Positions 10,243-20,167 of a stretch of 64,000 nucleotides of DNA are shown here, piece after piece; positions within the stretch are counted from its first letter, which is position 1, and each line of letters begins with the position of its first letter. A model generated the notes under the pieces. The model saw only the letters and a program-made list of their open reading frames with translations, made no database searches and was not told the origin of the DNA. The translations under genes and the position numbers were made by a program. This DNA comes from Hyphomicrobiales bacterium (GTDB taxonomy: Bacteria; Pseudomonadota; Alphaproteobacteria; Rhizobiales; Rhizobiaceae). The stretch lies in the NCBI GenBank assembly GCA_900468285.1, contig UBTF01000012.1:124001-188000 (forward strand). The letters run 5' to 3'.

Positions 10243-11433
10243 TCAATCGCAGTGGCGGTAGCCGGACTTCCTGGTTCTAAGATCGAAATGGAAATGGTTC
10301 CAGTGATTGGGATCACTGCCCGGTCCAAGAACCGTCGAGAAATACTTGCAGCTGTCGCTGCGCACCGCCTTGAGCAGACCTTTCTCACGAAACGCAAAGA
10401 AGCTCTTCTTGCGCACATCGATCTCCTTGCCGTTCTTCAACGTGATGGTGCCGATATCGATTGCGTTGCCGCGCGCGTGCTCCGACCACGGATTGCTGGA
10501 GCGCGAGTTCATTTTGCGGCATGAATAACCGCCCATCGGCGTGATGCGCTCGACACCGGAGAGATAGCGGAAGCGCGACGAAGGAACGAGCTCGAACTTT
10601 ACCCACTTGGCAAAGGCGAGCGTTACCTGGCAATTGAGCTTTACCGCAGGGCGGATAGCGACGCCGCTGGCAAGACCGCTGAGCTCGATCGGGTAATCAA
10701 TGCCGCAGGTGGGGCCATCCGACACGCGACCCACATCCCGAAACGCCACGCCCAGCCTGCGCAATTCCGAGCGGCAGGAAATCTCCGACGCGGGCATCAT
10801 ACCCGGTGGAGATGACATCCTGCTCTCCTGCATCGGGTTCTGCGGCATCATCATCGCCACATCCTGCACCGGCTGACGCTGCCTCTGGCCTTCGCCGGGC
10901 GGAGGAATGAGGCGCGATTGGCTGTTTACCTGTCGACGCTGCAACGGTGGAGCAGACATCTGGCTGTTCATCGCGTCATCTACAGGCTGTGGACCGGGCG
11001 CAGCAATATCCATGTCCTGCTCTTCCGCCAGCCCACGCACCGGCGCAACGCCCAGTCCGTCGTCCATATTGACGCCGCCCTGCCCCTCGGCCATCTCATT
11101 CGACATTTGCGGCGTTGGCCCACCCAGACGTGCCTGTTGATCATCCAGCGTGGAATATTGCTGTCCGGGAGCGGCCTGCAGCAGCGGGTCTCGCGAAGGC
11201 GTTTGCGCCGGCATCGGCTGCTCGAGCGGCGCATATTGCTCGACAGGCTGGCCCGGTACGACTGGGCTGGAGGGCGCGCTGTAATTCTGTTGACGGGACG
11301 ATTGAATGGAGCTGACCCTGGTTGCGCCATCGACGTCGGCAGGAGGGACAAGCCCTTCCGCCGAACACGATACGATCACCGTCGACATTGTCAGCAACGT
11401 CACCAAGCGACGCGGAAGGGAAACATACGCCAT
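10243..11433 (-). CDS. Extensin-like C-terminal domain lipoprotein with long Pro/Gln-rich linker
   Basis: A predicted lipoprotein of 396 residues. I start at 11433 (MAYVSLPRRLVTLL), 13 codons inside the longest frame, because the signal peptide then ends in the lipobox VIVSC with Cys23. Residues of about 30-210 are low-complexity, rich in Pro, Gln, Ser and Met. The C-terminal about 180 residues are the extensin-like domain with four to six Cys and the motifs SEHARGNAIDIG and NHFHFDL. These resemble zinc ligands of the M15 (VanY/DacB-like) fold, so a role in cell-wall cleavage is plausible but inferred. Confidence 0.85.
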   Translation of the reverse strand: MAYVSLPRRLVTLLTMSTVIVSCSAEGLVPPADVDGATRVSSIQSSRQQNYSAPSSPVVPGQPVEQYAPLEQPMPAQTPSRDPLLQAAPGQQYSTLDDQQARLGGPTPQMSNEMAEGQGGVNMDDGLGVAPVRGLAEEQDMDIAAPGPQPVDDAMNSQMSAPPLQRRQVNSQSRLIPPPGEGQRQRQPVQDVAMMMPQNPMQESRMSSPPGMMPASEISCRSELRRLGVAFRDVGRVSDGPTCGIDYPIELSGLASGVAIRPAVKLNCQVTLAFAKWVKFELVPSSRFRYLSGVERITPMGGYSCRKMNSRSSNPWSEHARGNAIDIGTITLKNGKEIDVRKKSFFAFREKGLLKAVRSDSCKYFSTVLGPGSDPNHWNHFHFDLRTRKSGYRHCD

Positions 11434-11686
11434 ACCAGAACCTGCACCTTCAGCGGCCGCAACGCGCGGCAATCAAGCTAAATCTTAAACAAATTTGGTA
11501 AACGAACCCTTTTCATGCGCACCTCTATAATCATCAGCGAATGCTTGCATGGGGAAGATTTGAGGTCGCGCCGTTTTCCCTCTGCGCCGGCATCAGAAGT
11601 GAGGGTTCTGAGGGGACGATGAAAGAAAGCGTTAATCCTCGCGGCGTAACCTTATGAGACTGAGCTACGAAATAAGGGCGACCCAT

Positions 11687-11998
11687 ATGGCCAAGCCAAG
11701 CTTCCGCTTTACCCATTACGACCTGAAGGAACTGCGCGCAGGCGCAATCATCGAGGTTTCGCTAAACGCTATCAACAATGTCCGACTGATGAATTCGGGC
11801 AATTACCAGCGTTTTACCGAAATGCTCGACTTCAAGTATCTTGGCGGCGTAGCGAAGAAGTCGCCACTGCGCGTTGTCATTCCAGAAACATCGCACTGGC
11901 ATCTGATCGTGGATTGCGAGGGACATGCCGCACTTGCGGAATCATCCGTGAAGATGCTGCCGCCACAACAAGCGGCAATCACCCGACGCGCATCCTGA
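11687..11998 (+). CDS. DUF1883 domain-containing protein
   Basis: A soluble protein of 103 residues belonging to the DUF1883 family; function unknown. I start at the second in-frame ATG (MAKPSFRFTHYDLKELRAG) because AAGGGCG precedes it at good spacing, while the upstream ATG at 11654 has no ribosome binding site. The features are a beta-rich pattern, NSGNYQRF and a HWHLIVDCEGH segment, with no membrane span or signal peptide. It is convergent with rarA, 15 bases apart. Confidence 0.75.
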   Translation: MAKPSFRFTHYDLKELRAGAIIEVSLNAINNVRLMNSGNYQRFTEMLDFKYLGGVAKKSPLRVVIPETSHWHLIVDCEGHAALAESSVKMLPPQQAAITRRAS

Positions 11999-12013
11999 GC
12001 GGAAGCACCTGCC

Positions 12014-13330
12014 CTATTTGGCGTTGCGTTCCCGCCGAAGCCTGGCCCACCAGTCCAGCCGCTTGCGGATATCGCGTTCAAAACCGCGATCGGGCGGATC
12101 ATAGAATGTGGTGCGCCCCATCTTCTCCGGGAAATAATCCTGCCCTGAAAAGGCGTCAGGCTCATCATGGTCGTAGCGATACCCATCGCCATAGCCCTCG
12201 CCCTTCATCAACTTCGTCGGAGCATTCAGAATGTGCTTGGGCGGTAGCAGCGAGCCGCTTTCCTTGGCCGCGCGGGTTGCAGCCTTGAATGCGGTGTAGA
12301 CCGCATTGGATTTCGGCGCCGTTGCCAGGTAGACGCAGGCCTGCGCAAGCGCGAGTTCGCCTTCCGGCGAACCAAGATAATCATAGGCATCCTTTGCCGC
12401 ATTGCAGATGACCAGCGCCTGCGGGTCCGCAAGACCGATATCCTCTACCGCCATACGCACCAGACGACGACCGAGATAAAGCGGATCCTCGCCCGCGTCG
12501 AACATACGCGCAAGATAGTAGAGCGCCGCATCGGGATCAGAACCGCGCACGGATTTGTGCAGCGCCGATATCATGTTGTAGTGGCCGTCCTGCGCCTTGT
12601 CATAGATGGGCGCGCGGCGCTGGACGATGCGTGTCAGCCCTTCCGTATCGAATGTCTCGTCCTTGCGCGCGGCACGCCAGACCTCTTCAGCCAGCGTCAG
12701 CACCGCACGACCATCGCCATCTGCCATGCGGATCAATGCTGCTCTGGCATCATCCGTCAGCGGCAGCGGCTTGTCCTCTACGGATTCGGCGCGCGCCAGC
12801 AATTCGGCGAGACTTTCCTCATCATGCGATTTGAACGTCAGAACCCGCGCTCGCGACAGCAGCGCGGCGTTAAGTTCGAAGGATGGGTTTTCGGTCGTAG
12901 CGCCGACCAGGATGATTGTCCCGTCTTCCATGACCGGAAGAAAGCTGTCCTGCTGGGCACGGTTGAAGCGGTGGATCTCATCCACGAAGAGCAACGTCTG
13001 CCGACCGTTCATTCGCCGCGTCCGCGCGCTCTCAAAGACCTTCTTCAGATCTGCGACGCCTGAAAAAATGGCCGAAATCTGCTCGAAGGCTAGCCCTGCT
13101 TCACCTGAAAGCAGGCGGGCGACCGTCGTCTTGCCGGTACCGGGCGGGCCCCAGAAGATCATGGAACCCAGGGAACCGCTCTCGATCATTCGGCGCAGCA
13201 CGCCCTCTTCGCCCGTCAGATGTGACTGGCCGGTGACCTCTGCGATGGTCGTCGGACGCAGCCGGTCAGCCAGAGGCCGCCGGTTGGCGACCTCTGCCGG
13301 AACCTGAGGAGCAAAGAGATCGCCACTCAT
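12014..13330 (-). CDS. rarA: Replication-associated recombination protein A (RarA/MgsA), AAA+ ATPase
   Basis: RarA is an AAA+ ATPase that acts at stalled replication forks with SSB. It has 438 residues: Walker A GPPGTGKTT at 61-69, Walker B LLFVDEIHRF near 113-122, sensor 1 GATTENPSF, and the C-terminal tetramerisation region with SVRGSDPDAALYYLARM, strongly diagnostic. Its ATG overlaps the stop of the upstream Do-protease gene as ATGA, so the two are translationally coupled. Confidence 0.96.
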   Translation of the reverse strand: MSGDLFAPQVPAEVANRRPLADRLRPTTIAEVTGQSHLTGEEGVLRRMIESGSLGSMIFWGPPGTGKTTVARLLSGEAGLAFEQISAIFSGVADLKKVFESARTRRMNGRQTLLFVDEIHRFNRAQQDSFLPVMEDGTIILVGATTENPSFELNAALLSRARVLTFKSHDEESLAELLARAESVEDKPLPLTDDARAALIRMADGDGRAVLTLAEEVWRAARKDETFDTEGLTRIVQRRAPIYDKAQDGHYNMISALHKSVRGSDPDAALYYLARMFDAGEDPLYLGRRLVRMAVEDIGLADPQALVICNAAKDAYDYLGSPEGELALAQACVYLATAPKSNAVYTAFKAATRAAKESGSLLPPKHILNAPTKLMKGEGYGDGYRYDHDEPDAFSGQDYFPEKMGRTTFYDPPDRGFERDIRKRLDWWARLRRERNAK

Positions 13331-14733
13331 CGCAGGAATTGCCGGATGCGCTGGCCATCCCTGACGATTTCCAGACGCCAGAAACCGGGATTATCCTCCA
13401 GTGCGCGCTCCACATCCGCCGTCGATGTCATTTCGGTTCCATTCAGGGACATGATGATGTCCTTTGGCTGGAAACCCACCCGTGCGGCTGGCGAATTACG
13501 TTTGACGTCGACAATGACGACGCCTGCGGTGCTGGTTGGCATCCGCAACTCATCCGCAAGCTTTGGCGAAAGGTTGGCAACCGTTGCGCCCGCAAAGGGA
13601 TTGCGACCTTCCAGCAGGCGTTCGTCACGCGGTGCTGTCTCAGGCGCCGTATCGAGCGCGATTGTCGCCGTCTTTTCCTTGCCCTTGTCGATCAGGGTCA
13701 GTTTCGCGGATTTGCCGATGCCTGCGGTCGTCAATCGATAGCCCAGTGCATCGGGATGCTCAACCTCGATACCGTTGACCGCCGTCACCACCTGTCCGGG
13801 CTCGATGCCGGCCTTCTCGGCGGGTCCGTCCTTGACGACGCTGACCACCAGTGCCCCGCGTGCGCGCTTGAGGCCAAGCGCTTCGGCCACTTCCGAGGTT
13901 ACAGGGTCAAAGGTCGCGCCTACGTAGGGACGCTGGAAGCTGGTATCGCCCTTTTCGGCTGCAGCCAGAAACACCCGGACCAGATTTGCCGGGATGGCGA
14001 AGCCGATGCCGTTCGAGCCACCACCGCGCGAGAAGATGGCGGTGTTGATGCCAATCAGCTCTCCGCCCATATTCATCAGGGCACCACCCGAGTTTCCGGG
14101 GTTGATGGATGCATCTGTCTGGATGAAGAAGCCGAAGTCACCTTGAGTGACCTGATTTCTGGCAAGAGCCGAAACGATGCCGCTGGTGACCGTCTGCCCG
14201 ACGCCAAATGGGTTGCCGATGGCCAGCACCAGATCACCGACCTCAGTCGCATCCGAATTGCCAAGCGGCAGGACAGGAAACTGTTCCTTGGCATCGATCT
14301 TCAGCACCGCCAGATCGATGCGATCATCCTTCAGGAGCACCTTGGACGAAAATTCGCGACCATCGGCGAGTGCGACCTTGATATCGTCGGCGCCATCGAT
14401 GACGTGGTTGTTGGTAACGACGAGCCCGCTTGCCGTGACAATGACGCCCGAACCGAGGGAGGATTGCTTCTCGGTGCGATTGGGCAATTGCTGGCCGAAG
14501 AACTGCTCGAAGAACGGGTCGCCGGCAAAGGGCGAAGCGCGGCGCTCCACGACCCGTTCGGCATAGACGTTTACCACGGCGCCGGAGGTGCGCTTTACAA
14601 GAGGCGCGAAGGAAAGCTGCATTTCTGCGGTGCTGGATGGCACGGTCTTGCTGTCCTGCGCCCGCACTTGTGCAGGCAGAACGAGCATAGTCGCCACAAG
14701 GGCGGTAGTCAGATACTTCGCCATACTTGGCAT
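13327..14733 (-). CDS. Do-family periplasmic serine endoprotease (DegP/DegQ-like)
   Basis: A periplasmic quality-control protease of the HtrA family. I chose the ATG at 14733 (MPSMAKYLTTALVATML), which follows GATGAGGAAT; the length is 468 residues with a signal peptide ending near residue 25. The catalytic triad is His110 (TNNHVID), Asp140 (DDRIDLAV) and Ser215 (GNSGGAL). Two PDZ domains follow at roughly 265-355 and 375-465. The reading frame continues far upstream to 15006, but that extension lacks support and enters the gap shared with the LprI-like gene. Confidence 0.94.
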   Translation of the reverse strand: MPSMAKYLTTALVATMLVLPAQVRAQDSKTVPSSTAEMQLSFAPLVKRTSGAVVNVYAERVVERRASPFAGDPFFEQFFGQQLPNRTEKQSSLGSGVIVTASGLVVTNNHVIDGADDIKVALADGREFSSKVLLKDDRIDLAVLKIDAKEQFPVLPLGNSDATEVGDLVLAIGNPFGVGQTVTSGIVSALARNQVTQGDFGFFIQTDASINPGNSGGALMNMGGELIGINTAIFSRGGGSNGIGFAIPANLVRVFLAAAEKGDTSFQRPYVGATFDPVTSEVAEALGLKRARGALVVSVVKDGPAEKAGIEPGQVVTAVNGIEVEHPDALGYRLTTAGIGKSAKLTLIDKGKEKTATIALDTAPETAPRDERLLEGRNPFAGATVANLSPKLADELRMPTSTAGVVIVDVKRNSPAARVGFQPKDIIMSLNGTEMTSTADVERALEDNPGFWRLEIVRDGQRIRQFLR

Positions 14734-14899
14734 GTGATTCCTCATCCTCATCAATATGATGGAGTTATAATGCCTCAGCCTATAAATCAAAGGGCGGCAA
14801 GATAATGACAAACCGCTGCCCAAACACAGTTGTGGAACAAGATGTGGTGATTCGGACTTAAGACCGCATATAAAGTCCGGTTCTGGAAAAGAGATCCAC

Positions 14900-15253
14900 A
14901 TGCATTTGAAGAAACAAATCCTGACTGCAATGATTGTACTTGCATCATATTCGCACGGCTCACCCGTTGGCGCCGCAAGCTTCGACTGCACGAAGACCGA
15001 CCTCAAAGCCGACGAAAAGACGATTTGCGAAAACCGGGCGCTGAACGATCAGGACGTTCGCATGGCAACCACCTTCGACATTCTGACGCAGCTCATGGCA
15101 ATGGGTGCCCGCGACACGCTGCGCACCGAGCAGAGCGAATGGCTGAAGAGCCGCGAAGGCTGCGCGGCTGATACCGAATGTCTAACCAAAGCCTATGATG
15201 AGCGCATGAAGAAGCTCGGCGAAGCGTTCCAGAACATCAACCGCCCGCTCTAA
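14900..15253 (+). CDS. LprI-like / DUF1311 secreted protein
   Basis: A 117-residue exported protein with a signal peptide of about 26 residues (MHLKKQILTAMIVLASYSHG to a PVGAA cleavage region). The mature part carries four Cys (FDCTK, ICENR, GCAADTECL) and the pattern EQSEWLKSREGC, typical of DUF1311, to which the lysozyme inhibitor LprI belongs. A role in the periplasm, possibly against lysozyme, is inferred from the family. It is divergent from the Do-protease gene. Confidence 0.85.
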   Translation: MHLKKQILTAMIVLASYSHGSPVGAASFDCTKTDLKADEKTICENRALNDQDVRMATTFDILTQLMAMGARDTLRTEQSEWLKSREGCAADTECLTKAYDERMKKLGEAFQNINRPL

Positions 15254-15282
15254 TAAGCGCGACGCGACAGGACATCTTCAGT

Positions 15283-16275
15283 TCAAGACGCGGAGATAAT
15301 TTCAGCCATCAGCCCGTGCAACTGGTCTCGGTACCCGGTGCGCGCTGATGGCGCATCTTCGCGAGATGTCATGACAACACTCAGCTTTTTCGTGGGAACG
15401 ATGTAGAGCATCTGCCCGCCATAGCCCCACGCGTAATAAACTGTCTCTCCGGACATCTCCTTGATGAACCAGCAATAGCCATAGCCATCACCATTGAAAA
15501 CCGAGTTTGTTCGCTGGACCCAGGACTGGTCTACCCAGCTTTGCGATAAGAGCCGCTTGCCATCTGGCGTCACGCCGCCACGGCGGTAAAGTTCGCCAAA
15601 CGCAAGAAGAGATCTCGATGTCATCGCCATCTGGTTTCCGCCGAGATAGATACCTTGCGGGTCCCTCTCCCACGCGCCAATCCTGAAGCCCTCAAGCGGC
15701 GAAAACCAGTCTCTTGCAAGTGCAAGGGTGGATTTTCCGGACGCCTTGGTCAGGATTGCCGATAGCAGATGGGTCGAACCGGTCGAGTACAACATGCCGC
15801 CACCCGGCTCCCCGGCAAAACCGGACCCAAGCGCCATCCGCACCCAGTTCCGGCTGGAAACCCACCGGCCATAATTGGGGCCAGACATTCTCTCTAGCCC
15901 CGACTGCATGGACAGAAGGTTTCCGATGGTCACGCGCTCCAGGCGCGGATCTGGATCGGCCGGGAAATCTCCACGCAACACCGAGGCAACGGGCTGGTCG
16001 ACACCGGCAAGGATCTTTCGATCAATCGCCATTCCAACCATGGCCGACAGGATCGATTTGGATGCCGACTTGATGTTGGTCGAACCATTGAGTGACGCGC
16101 CATGATAGGCGCGGCTGGCCGTCTCCCTGCCATCCACACTGACGATCACGGTCTTGAGACTTGGCAATTCATCGGCGCTGCGAAGCAGTTCATCCACATT
16201 TCTGGACGCCTGCGCGCGAATGCTGGAGGCAAAGGGGAGTGTGGCGAGAAAGGCAAGTGCGGTGCGACGTTTCAT
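15283..16275 (-). CDS. Serine hydrolase of the beta-lactamase (class C)/6-aminohexanoate hydrolase family
   Basis: A penicillin-binding-fold hydrolase of 330 residues with a Tat-like or Sec signal peptide (MKRRTALAFLATLPFASS). The catalytic SxxK tetrad is Ser70-Ala-Ser-Lys73, and Tyr163 in MLYSTGSTH fills the YxN position. The C-terminal WGYGGQMLYIVPTKKL stands where a KTG-like motif lies. The substrate is unknown; esterase or amidase activity on small molecules is the usual finding in this family. Confidence 0.88.
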   Translation of the reverse strand: MKRRTALAFLATLPFASSIRAQASRNVDELLRSADELPSLKTVIVSVDGRETASRAYHGASLNGSTNIKSASKSILSAMVGMAIDRKILAGVDQPVASVLRGDFPADPDPRLERVTIGNLLSMQSGLERMSGPNYGRWVSSRNWVRMALGSGFAGEPGGGMLYSTGSTHLLSAILTKASGKSTLALARDWFSPLEGFRIGAWERDPQGIYLGGNQMAMTSRSLLAFGELYRRGGVTPDGKRLLSQSWVDQSWVQRTNSVFNGDGYGYCWFIKEMSGETVYYAWGYGGQMLYIVPTKKLSVVMTSREDAPSARTGYRDQLHGLMAEIISAS

Positions 16276-16370
16276 GGAGATGTAGGTAGTCGCTTTTCAG
16301 CAGGTCAAAAGGCCTGTAACCCTTTTGTGACCGGCCCAAAGGTCATGAATCCGTGGTCTGTCCCGTCGAC

Positions 16371-17048
16371 TTACTCTTCGTAGATCATCTTCTTTGTCAT
16401 GCCACCGTCCACGACCAGAACTTGGCCGGTTACGAAGCCGGCTTTCGCCAGATAAGCGACGGCATCTGCGATATCGCCGGGGTTCCCCACTCTTCCGGCA
16501 GGATGCTGCTCATTGTCTTTATCCCGCAGATCCGTGTCATTTGTTATCCAGCCTGGTGCAATTGCATTGACGCGAATGTCGGGCCCAAGGCTGACTGCCA
16601 ATGCGTGCGTGAGTGCAACGAGCCCACCCTTGGAGGCCGCATAGGCCTCCGTCTCCGGCTCCGACATGAAAGCGCGTGTCGAGACCATGTTGACGATGGA
16701 AGCACCTTTGCTCATCAATGGCACAGCGGATCTGGTCATCAAAAAGGCGCCCGTCAGGTGGCTGTCCGTGACTTTGCGCCAGTCGGCGAGAGAGAGTTCA
16801 TGTATTGGACCGTTGGTCGGGCTGGCGATGCCGGCATTGTTGACGAGCAGGTCCAGACTGTCCCAGCTCAGCTCCTGAAACGCACCGAGAACCGATGTTT
16901 CATCGCCGACATCGCAATGAACATGCTGCGCATCGGTTTCGCCCTCTTCCAGATCGAACGACGCTACCGTCCAGCCGTCTCTCGCCAAGGCTTCGATAAT
17001 ACCCGCGCCAATCAAACCTGCGCCGCCGGTCACGATTACTCGTTTCAT
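16371..17048 (-). CDS. Short-chain dehydrogenase/reductase
   Basis: An NAD(P)-dependent oxidoreductase of 225 residues. I start at 17048 (MKRVIVTGGAGLIG) after CGGAGAATCGGC; the longer frame upstream is unsupported. The glycine-rich cofactor motif is at 7-17, NNAG at 70-73, and the catalytic Ser123, Tyr136 and Lys140 (YAASK) follow classical SDR spacing. Asp32 after the second strand suggests NAD preference, which is an inference. The substrate is unknown. Confidence 0.9.
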   Translation of the reverse strand: MKRVIVTGGAGLIGAGIIEALARDGWTVASFDLEEGETDAQHVHCDVGDETSVLGAFQELSWDSLDLLVNNAGIASPTNGPIHELSLADWRKVTDSHLTGAFLMTRSAVPLMSKGASIVNMVSTRAFMSEPETEAYAASKGGLVALTHALAVSLGPDIRVNAIAPGWITNDTDLRDKDNEQHPAGRVGNPGDIADAVAYLAKAGFVTGQVLVVDGGMTKKMIYEE

Positions 17049-17146
17049 GCCGATTCTCCGTCTGGTCATTTCAAGTACTCGCCCAACGTCCGGGCAAAGC
17101 GCGGGTTCCTGAACTGACGCAAATGAAACGCCTGACGCCAGACAGC

Positions 17147-17176
17147 AAAAAGCCGCCCGGGGTGACCGGGCGGCTC
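17147..17176 (-). terminator. Rho-independent terminator of ilvD
   Basis: On the minus strand, the stem AGCCGCCCGG / CCGGGCGGCT (short loop) is followed by TTTT, 21 bases after the ilvD stop. Confidence 0.85.
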
Positions 17177-17196
17177 TCTCATGGATAGCCTGAGCT

Positions 17197-19032
17197 TTAC
17201 TCCGGCAGAATGCGAACTGCACCCTTGTCGGCGCTCGATGCGAAAGCGGCATAGGCCTTGAGCGCTGTTGTAACGTTGCGCTTGCGGAATTCTGCAGGCT
17301 TCCAGCCAAGCTGATCCTGCTCGGCGCGGCGCGCTGCAAGCTCTGCATCGGAGACCTTGAGATTGATGGTTCGGTTCGGGATGTCGATCTCTATCGCATC
17401 GCCGTTGCGGACCAGACCGATTGCTCCGCCCTGCGCTGCCTCAGGCGACGCATGGCCGATGGAAAGGCCCGACGTACCGCCGGAGAACCGGCCATCGGTG
17501 ATCAAGGCGCAGGCCTTGCCCAGCCCCTTCGACTTGAGATAGCTGGTCGGATAGAGCATTTCCTGCATACCCGGGCCACCCTTCGGACCTTCATATCTGA
17601 TAACGACAACGTCGCCTTCTTTGACCTCGTTCGACAGGATGCCCTTAACTGCAGAGTCCTGGCTCTCGTAGACGACAGCCGTACCGTTGAACTTCAGAAT
17701 GGATTCGTCGACGCCAGCCGTTTTGACGATGCAGCCGTCGAGCGCGATGTTGCCGTAGAGCACGGCAAGGCCGCCATCCTTGGAGAAAGGCTTTTCGACC
17801 GAGCGGATAACGCCGTTGTCGCTGTCCGTATCCAGTTCATCCCAACGCGAGGACTGGCTGAACGCGACCTGCGTCGGCACGCCGCCGGGTGCTGCCTTGA
17901 AGAACTGGCGGACCGTTTCACTGTTGGTGCGGGTAATGTCCCAACGGTCGATTGCATCGCCCAGCGTTGGCTCATGAACGGTTGGGCAATCGCGGTTGAT
18001 AAGGCCGCCACGGTCCAGCTCGCCCAGAATACGCATGATGCCACCGGCGCGGTGAACATCTTCCATATGCACGTCCTGCTTGGCCGGTGCCACCTTTGAA
18101 AGGCAGGGCACCTTGCGCGACAGGCGGTCGATGTCTTCCATGGTGAAATTGACCCCGCCTTCATGGGCTGCGGCCAGAATATGCAAAACCGTATTGGTAG
18201 AACCGCCCATGGCGATATCCAGCGACATTGCGTTTTCAAAAGCCTGCTTGCTTGCAATGGTGCGCGGCAGAACGCTTTCGTCATCCTGCTCATAATAGCG
18301 GCGTGCGAGATCCACGATAAGATGACCGGCCTCAACGAACAGGCGCTTACGGTCGGAATGCGTTGCAAGCGTCGAACCATTGCCCGGCAAGGAAAGACCG
18401 AGCGCTTCGGTCAGACAGTTCATGGAGTTTGCCGTAAACATGCCCGAGCAGGAACCGCAGGTCGGGCAAGCAGAGCGCTCGATCACCTGGACATCCTCGT
18501 CGGAAATCTTGTCATCAGCCGCAGCGACCATGGCGTCGACGAGGTCGAGCGCAACGGTTTTACCGTGCAAAACGGCTTTGCCAGCTTCCATGGGTCCACC
18601 GGACACGAAGACGGCCGGGATATTGAGGCGCATGGCGGCGCTCAACATGCCGGGTGTGATCTTGTCGCAGTTGGAAATGCACACCATGGCGTCTGCGCAG
18701 TGGGCGTTGACCATGTATTCGACGCTGTCGGAGATGATTTCACGCGACGGCAGAGAATACAGCATTCCATCATGCCCCATGGCGATGCCGTCATCCACTG
18801 CGATCGTATTGAATTCCTTGGCAACGCCGCCAGCGGCCTCGATCTCGCGCGCAACCAGCTGGCCGAGATCCTTAAGATGGACGTGGCCGGGCACGAACTG
18901 GGTGAACGAGTTTACGACTGCAATGATCGGCTTGCCGAAATCGCCATCCTTCATGCCGGTGGCGCGCCACAGGCCACGGGCACCGGCCATGTTGCGGCCA
19001 TGGGTTGTCGTTCTGGAGCGATAAACTGGCAT
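17197..19032 (-). CDS. ilvD: Dihydroxy-acid dehydratase
   Basis: IlvD catalyses the penultimate step of valine and isoleucine biosynthesis, dehydrating 2,3-dihydroxy acids with an Fe-S cluster as Lewis acid. It has 611 residues, the long form usual in proteobacteria. Cluster cysteines are seen in [13 protein letters not shown] (around residue 122) and in the downstream [18 protein letters not shown]. The C-terminal GRFSGGTSG motif is also present. It depends on the SUF machinery encoded at the left of the window. Confidence 0.97.
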   Translation of the reverse strand: MPVYRSRTTTHGRNMAGARGLWRATGMKDGDFGKPIIAVVNSFTQFVPGHVHLKDLGQLVAREIEAAGGVAKEFNTIAVDDGIAMGHDGMLYSLPSREIISDSVEYMVNAHCADAMVCISNCDKITPGMLSAAMRLNIPAVFVSGGPMEAGKAVLHGKTVALDLVDAMVAAADDKISDEDVQVIERSACPTCGSCSGMFTANSMNCLTEALGLSLPGNGSTLATHSDRKRLFVEAGHLIVDLARRYYEQDDESVLPRTIASKQAFENAMSLDIAMGGSTNTVLHILAAAHEGGVNFTMEDIDRLSRKVPCLSKVAPAKQDVHMEDVHRAGGIMRILGELDRGGLINRDCPTVHEPTLGDAIDRWDITRTNSETVRQFFKAAPGGVPTQVAFSQSSRWDELDTDSDNGVIRSVEKPFSKDGGLAVLYGNIALDGCIVKTAGVDESILKFNGTAVVYESQDSAVKGILSNEVKEGDVVVIRYEGPKGGPGMQEMLYPTSYLKSKGLGKACALITDGRFSGGTSGLSIGHASPEAAQGGAIGLVRNGDAIEIDIPNRTINLKVSDAELAARRAEQDQLGWKPAEFRKRNVTTALKAYAAFASSADKGAVRILPE

Positions 19033-19181
19033 GTGCTTATTCCTCGATTTGTCCGTTGCGGAGGGGGTTCTGCCACAGAGCCGACAGCCCTGCCCCTCGC
19101 TTTGGCAAGGTTTCTACTTCAAAGCCGCCCGCCTGTCACTGTCACCTTGCGGCGAAACAGTACGGTTCGGTACGGTACGGA

Positions 19182-20159
19182 TTATTCAGCCGCGTCTTTC
19201 AGAACTGGTGGGTCGTCTGTATAGACCGGCTTGATGTGGGCCATGAAGCCTTCATGATCAGGGCAACGGGACAGCCGCTGCTGGAATGCCTCGACAAGCC
19301 ATTTCGCTGCTGGCCCACAGGGCGTATCGGCCTTATGCAAGGCATAGAGGGGATATTCGCCGCCCTCATAGGCATCGAGATCCAGCGCCTTCAGGTCGCC
19401 ATTGATGATATCGTTACGCACCACCGATGCGGGCAGACCGCCCCATCCGAGCCCGCCCTTGATCAGTTGATACTTGGTCGCGATGTCGCTGACGCGCCAT
19501 TTCTTGTAGGACAGAACATTGAAGTCCTTGCCCTTGGTCAGCCCGGACGCATCGGTCACGACAAGCTGGACTTCTTCGCGCACATCCGCGAGCGTCAGCG
19601 GACGATTGAGCGCGACAAGCGGATGATCTGCCGCAGCGACCGGAATCAGGAAAGAATGACCGACCTTCTCGATGACCAGCCCGTCATCCTGATGGAACAT
19701 CGCTCCACCAATACCGATGCCTGCCTTGCGCGACTGGACCATTTCCATGACCATGCCAAGCTCACCAACATTGAGGTTGAGTGTAACGGTTGGAAACTGC
19801 ACACGAAACTCACGCAGAACTTCCACCACCGCTTCTGCGGGAACCATGGTGCTGATCGCGATGGAAACCTCCGCCTCCAGCCCCTGCTTGAGCCCTCTGG
19901 CGCGAGCACGCAGATCCTGAAGCCCGGCAACGATACGCCGCGCATGTTCAAGCATGGCGGCGCCATCCTCGGTCAGCTTTGGCTGTCGAACGCCGTTGCG
20001 TTCAAACAACGTAACCTCGAGCTGCGTTTCCAGATTGGCAATGGTGTAGCTGACAACCGACTGCGCCCGGTTAAGCGCGCGCGATGCCGCCGAAAAACTA
20101 CCGGTTTCAGCAACGGCCAGAAACACCTGCAATTGGTCTAGGGTGGGGTTCGCTTCCAT
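19182..20159 (-). CDS. LysR-family transcriptional regulator, divergent from azoR
   Basis: A 325-residue LysR regulator. The N-terminal winged helix-turn-helix is at about 7-64 (LQVFLAVAETGSFSAASRAL), and the remaining 230 residues form the effector-binding domain. It is divergent from azoR across 133 bases containing a repeated CAGTTT(T)CTCGAT motif, which is the likely operator. By context it probably controls azoR and itself; an electrophile or quinone inducer would be a reasonable guess. Confidence 0.93.
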   Translation of the reverse strand: MEANPTLDQLQVFLAVAETGSFSAASRALNRAQSVVSYTIANLETQLEVTLFERNGVRQPKLTEDGAAMLEHARRIVAGLQDLRARARGLKQGLEAEVSIAISTMVPAEAVVEVLREFRVQFPTVTLNLNVGELGMVMEMVQSRKAGIGIGGAMFHQDDGLVIEKVGHSFLIPVAAADHPLVALNRPLTLADVREEVQLVVTDASGLTKGKDFNVLSYKKWRVSDIATKYQLIKGGLGWGGLPASVVRNDIINGDLKALDLDAYEGGEYPLYALHKADTPCGPAAKWLVEAFQQRLSRCPDHEGFMAHIKPVYTDDPPVLKDAAE

Positions 20160-20167
20160 GGTCCATC

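Noticed and set aside
14733-15006. N-terminal extension of the Do protease
   Set aside because: No ribosome binding site, not hydrophobic in the right place, and overlaps the LprI-like gene; the internal ATG at 14733 has a good site and signal peptide.
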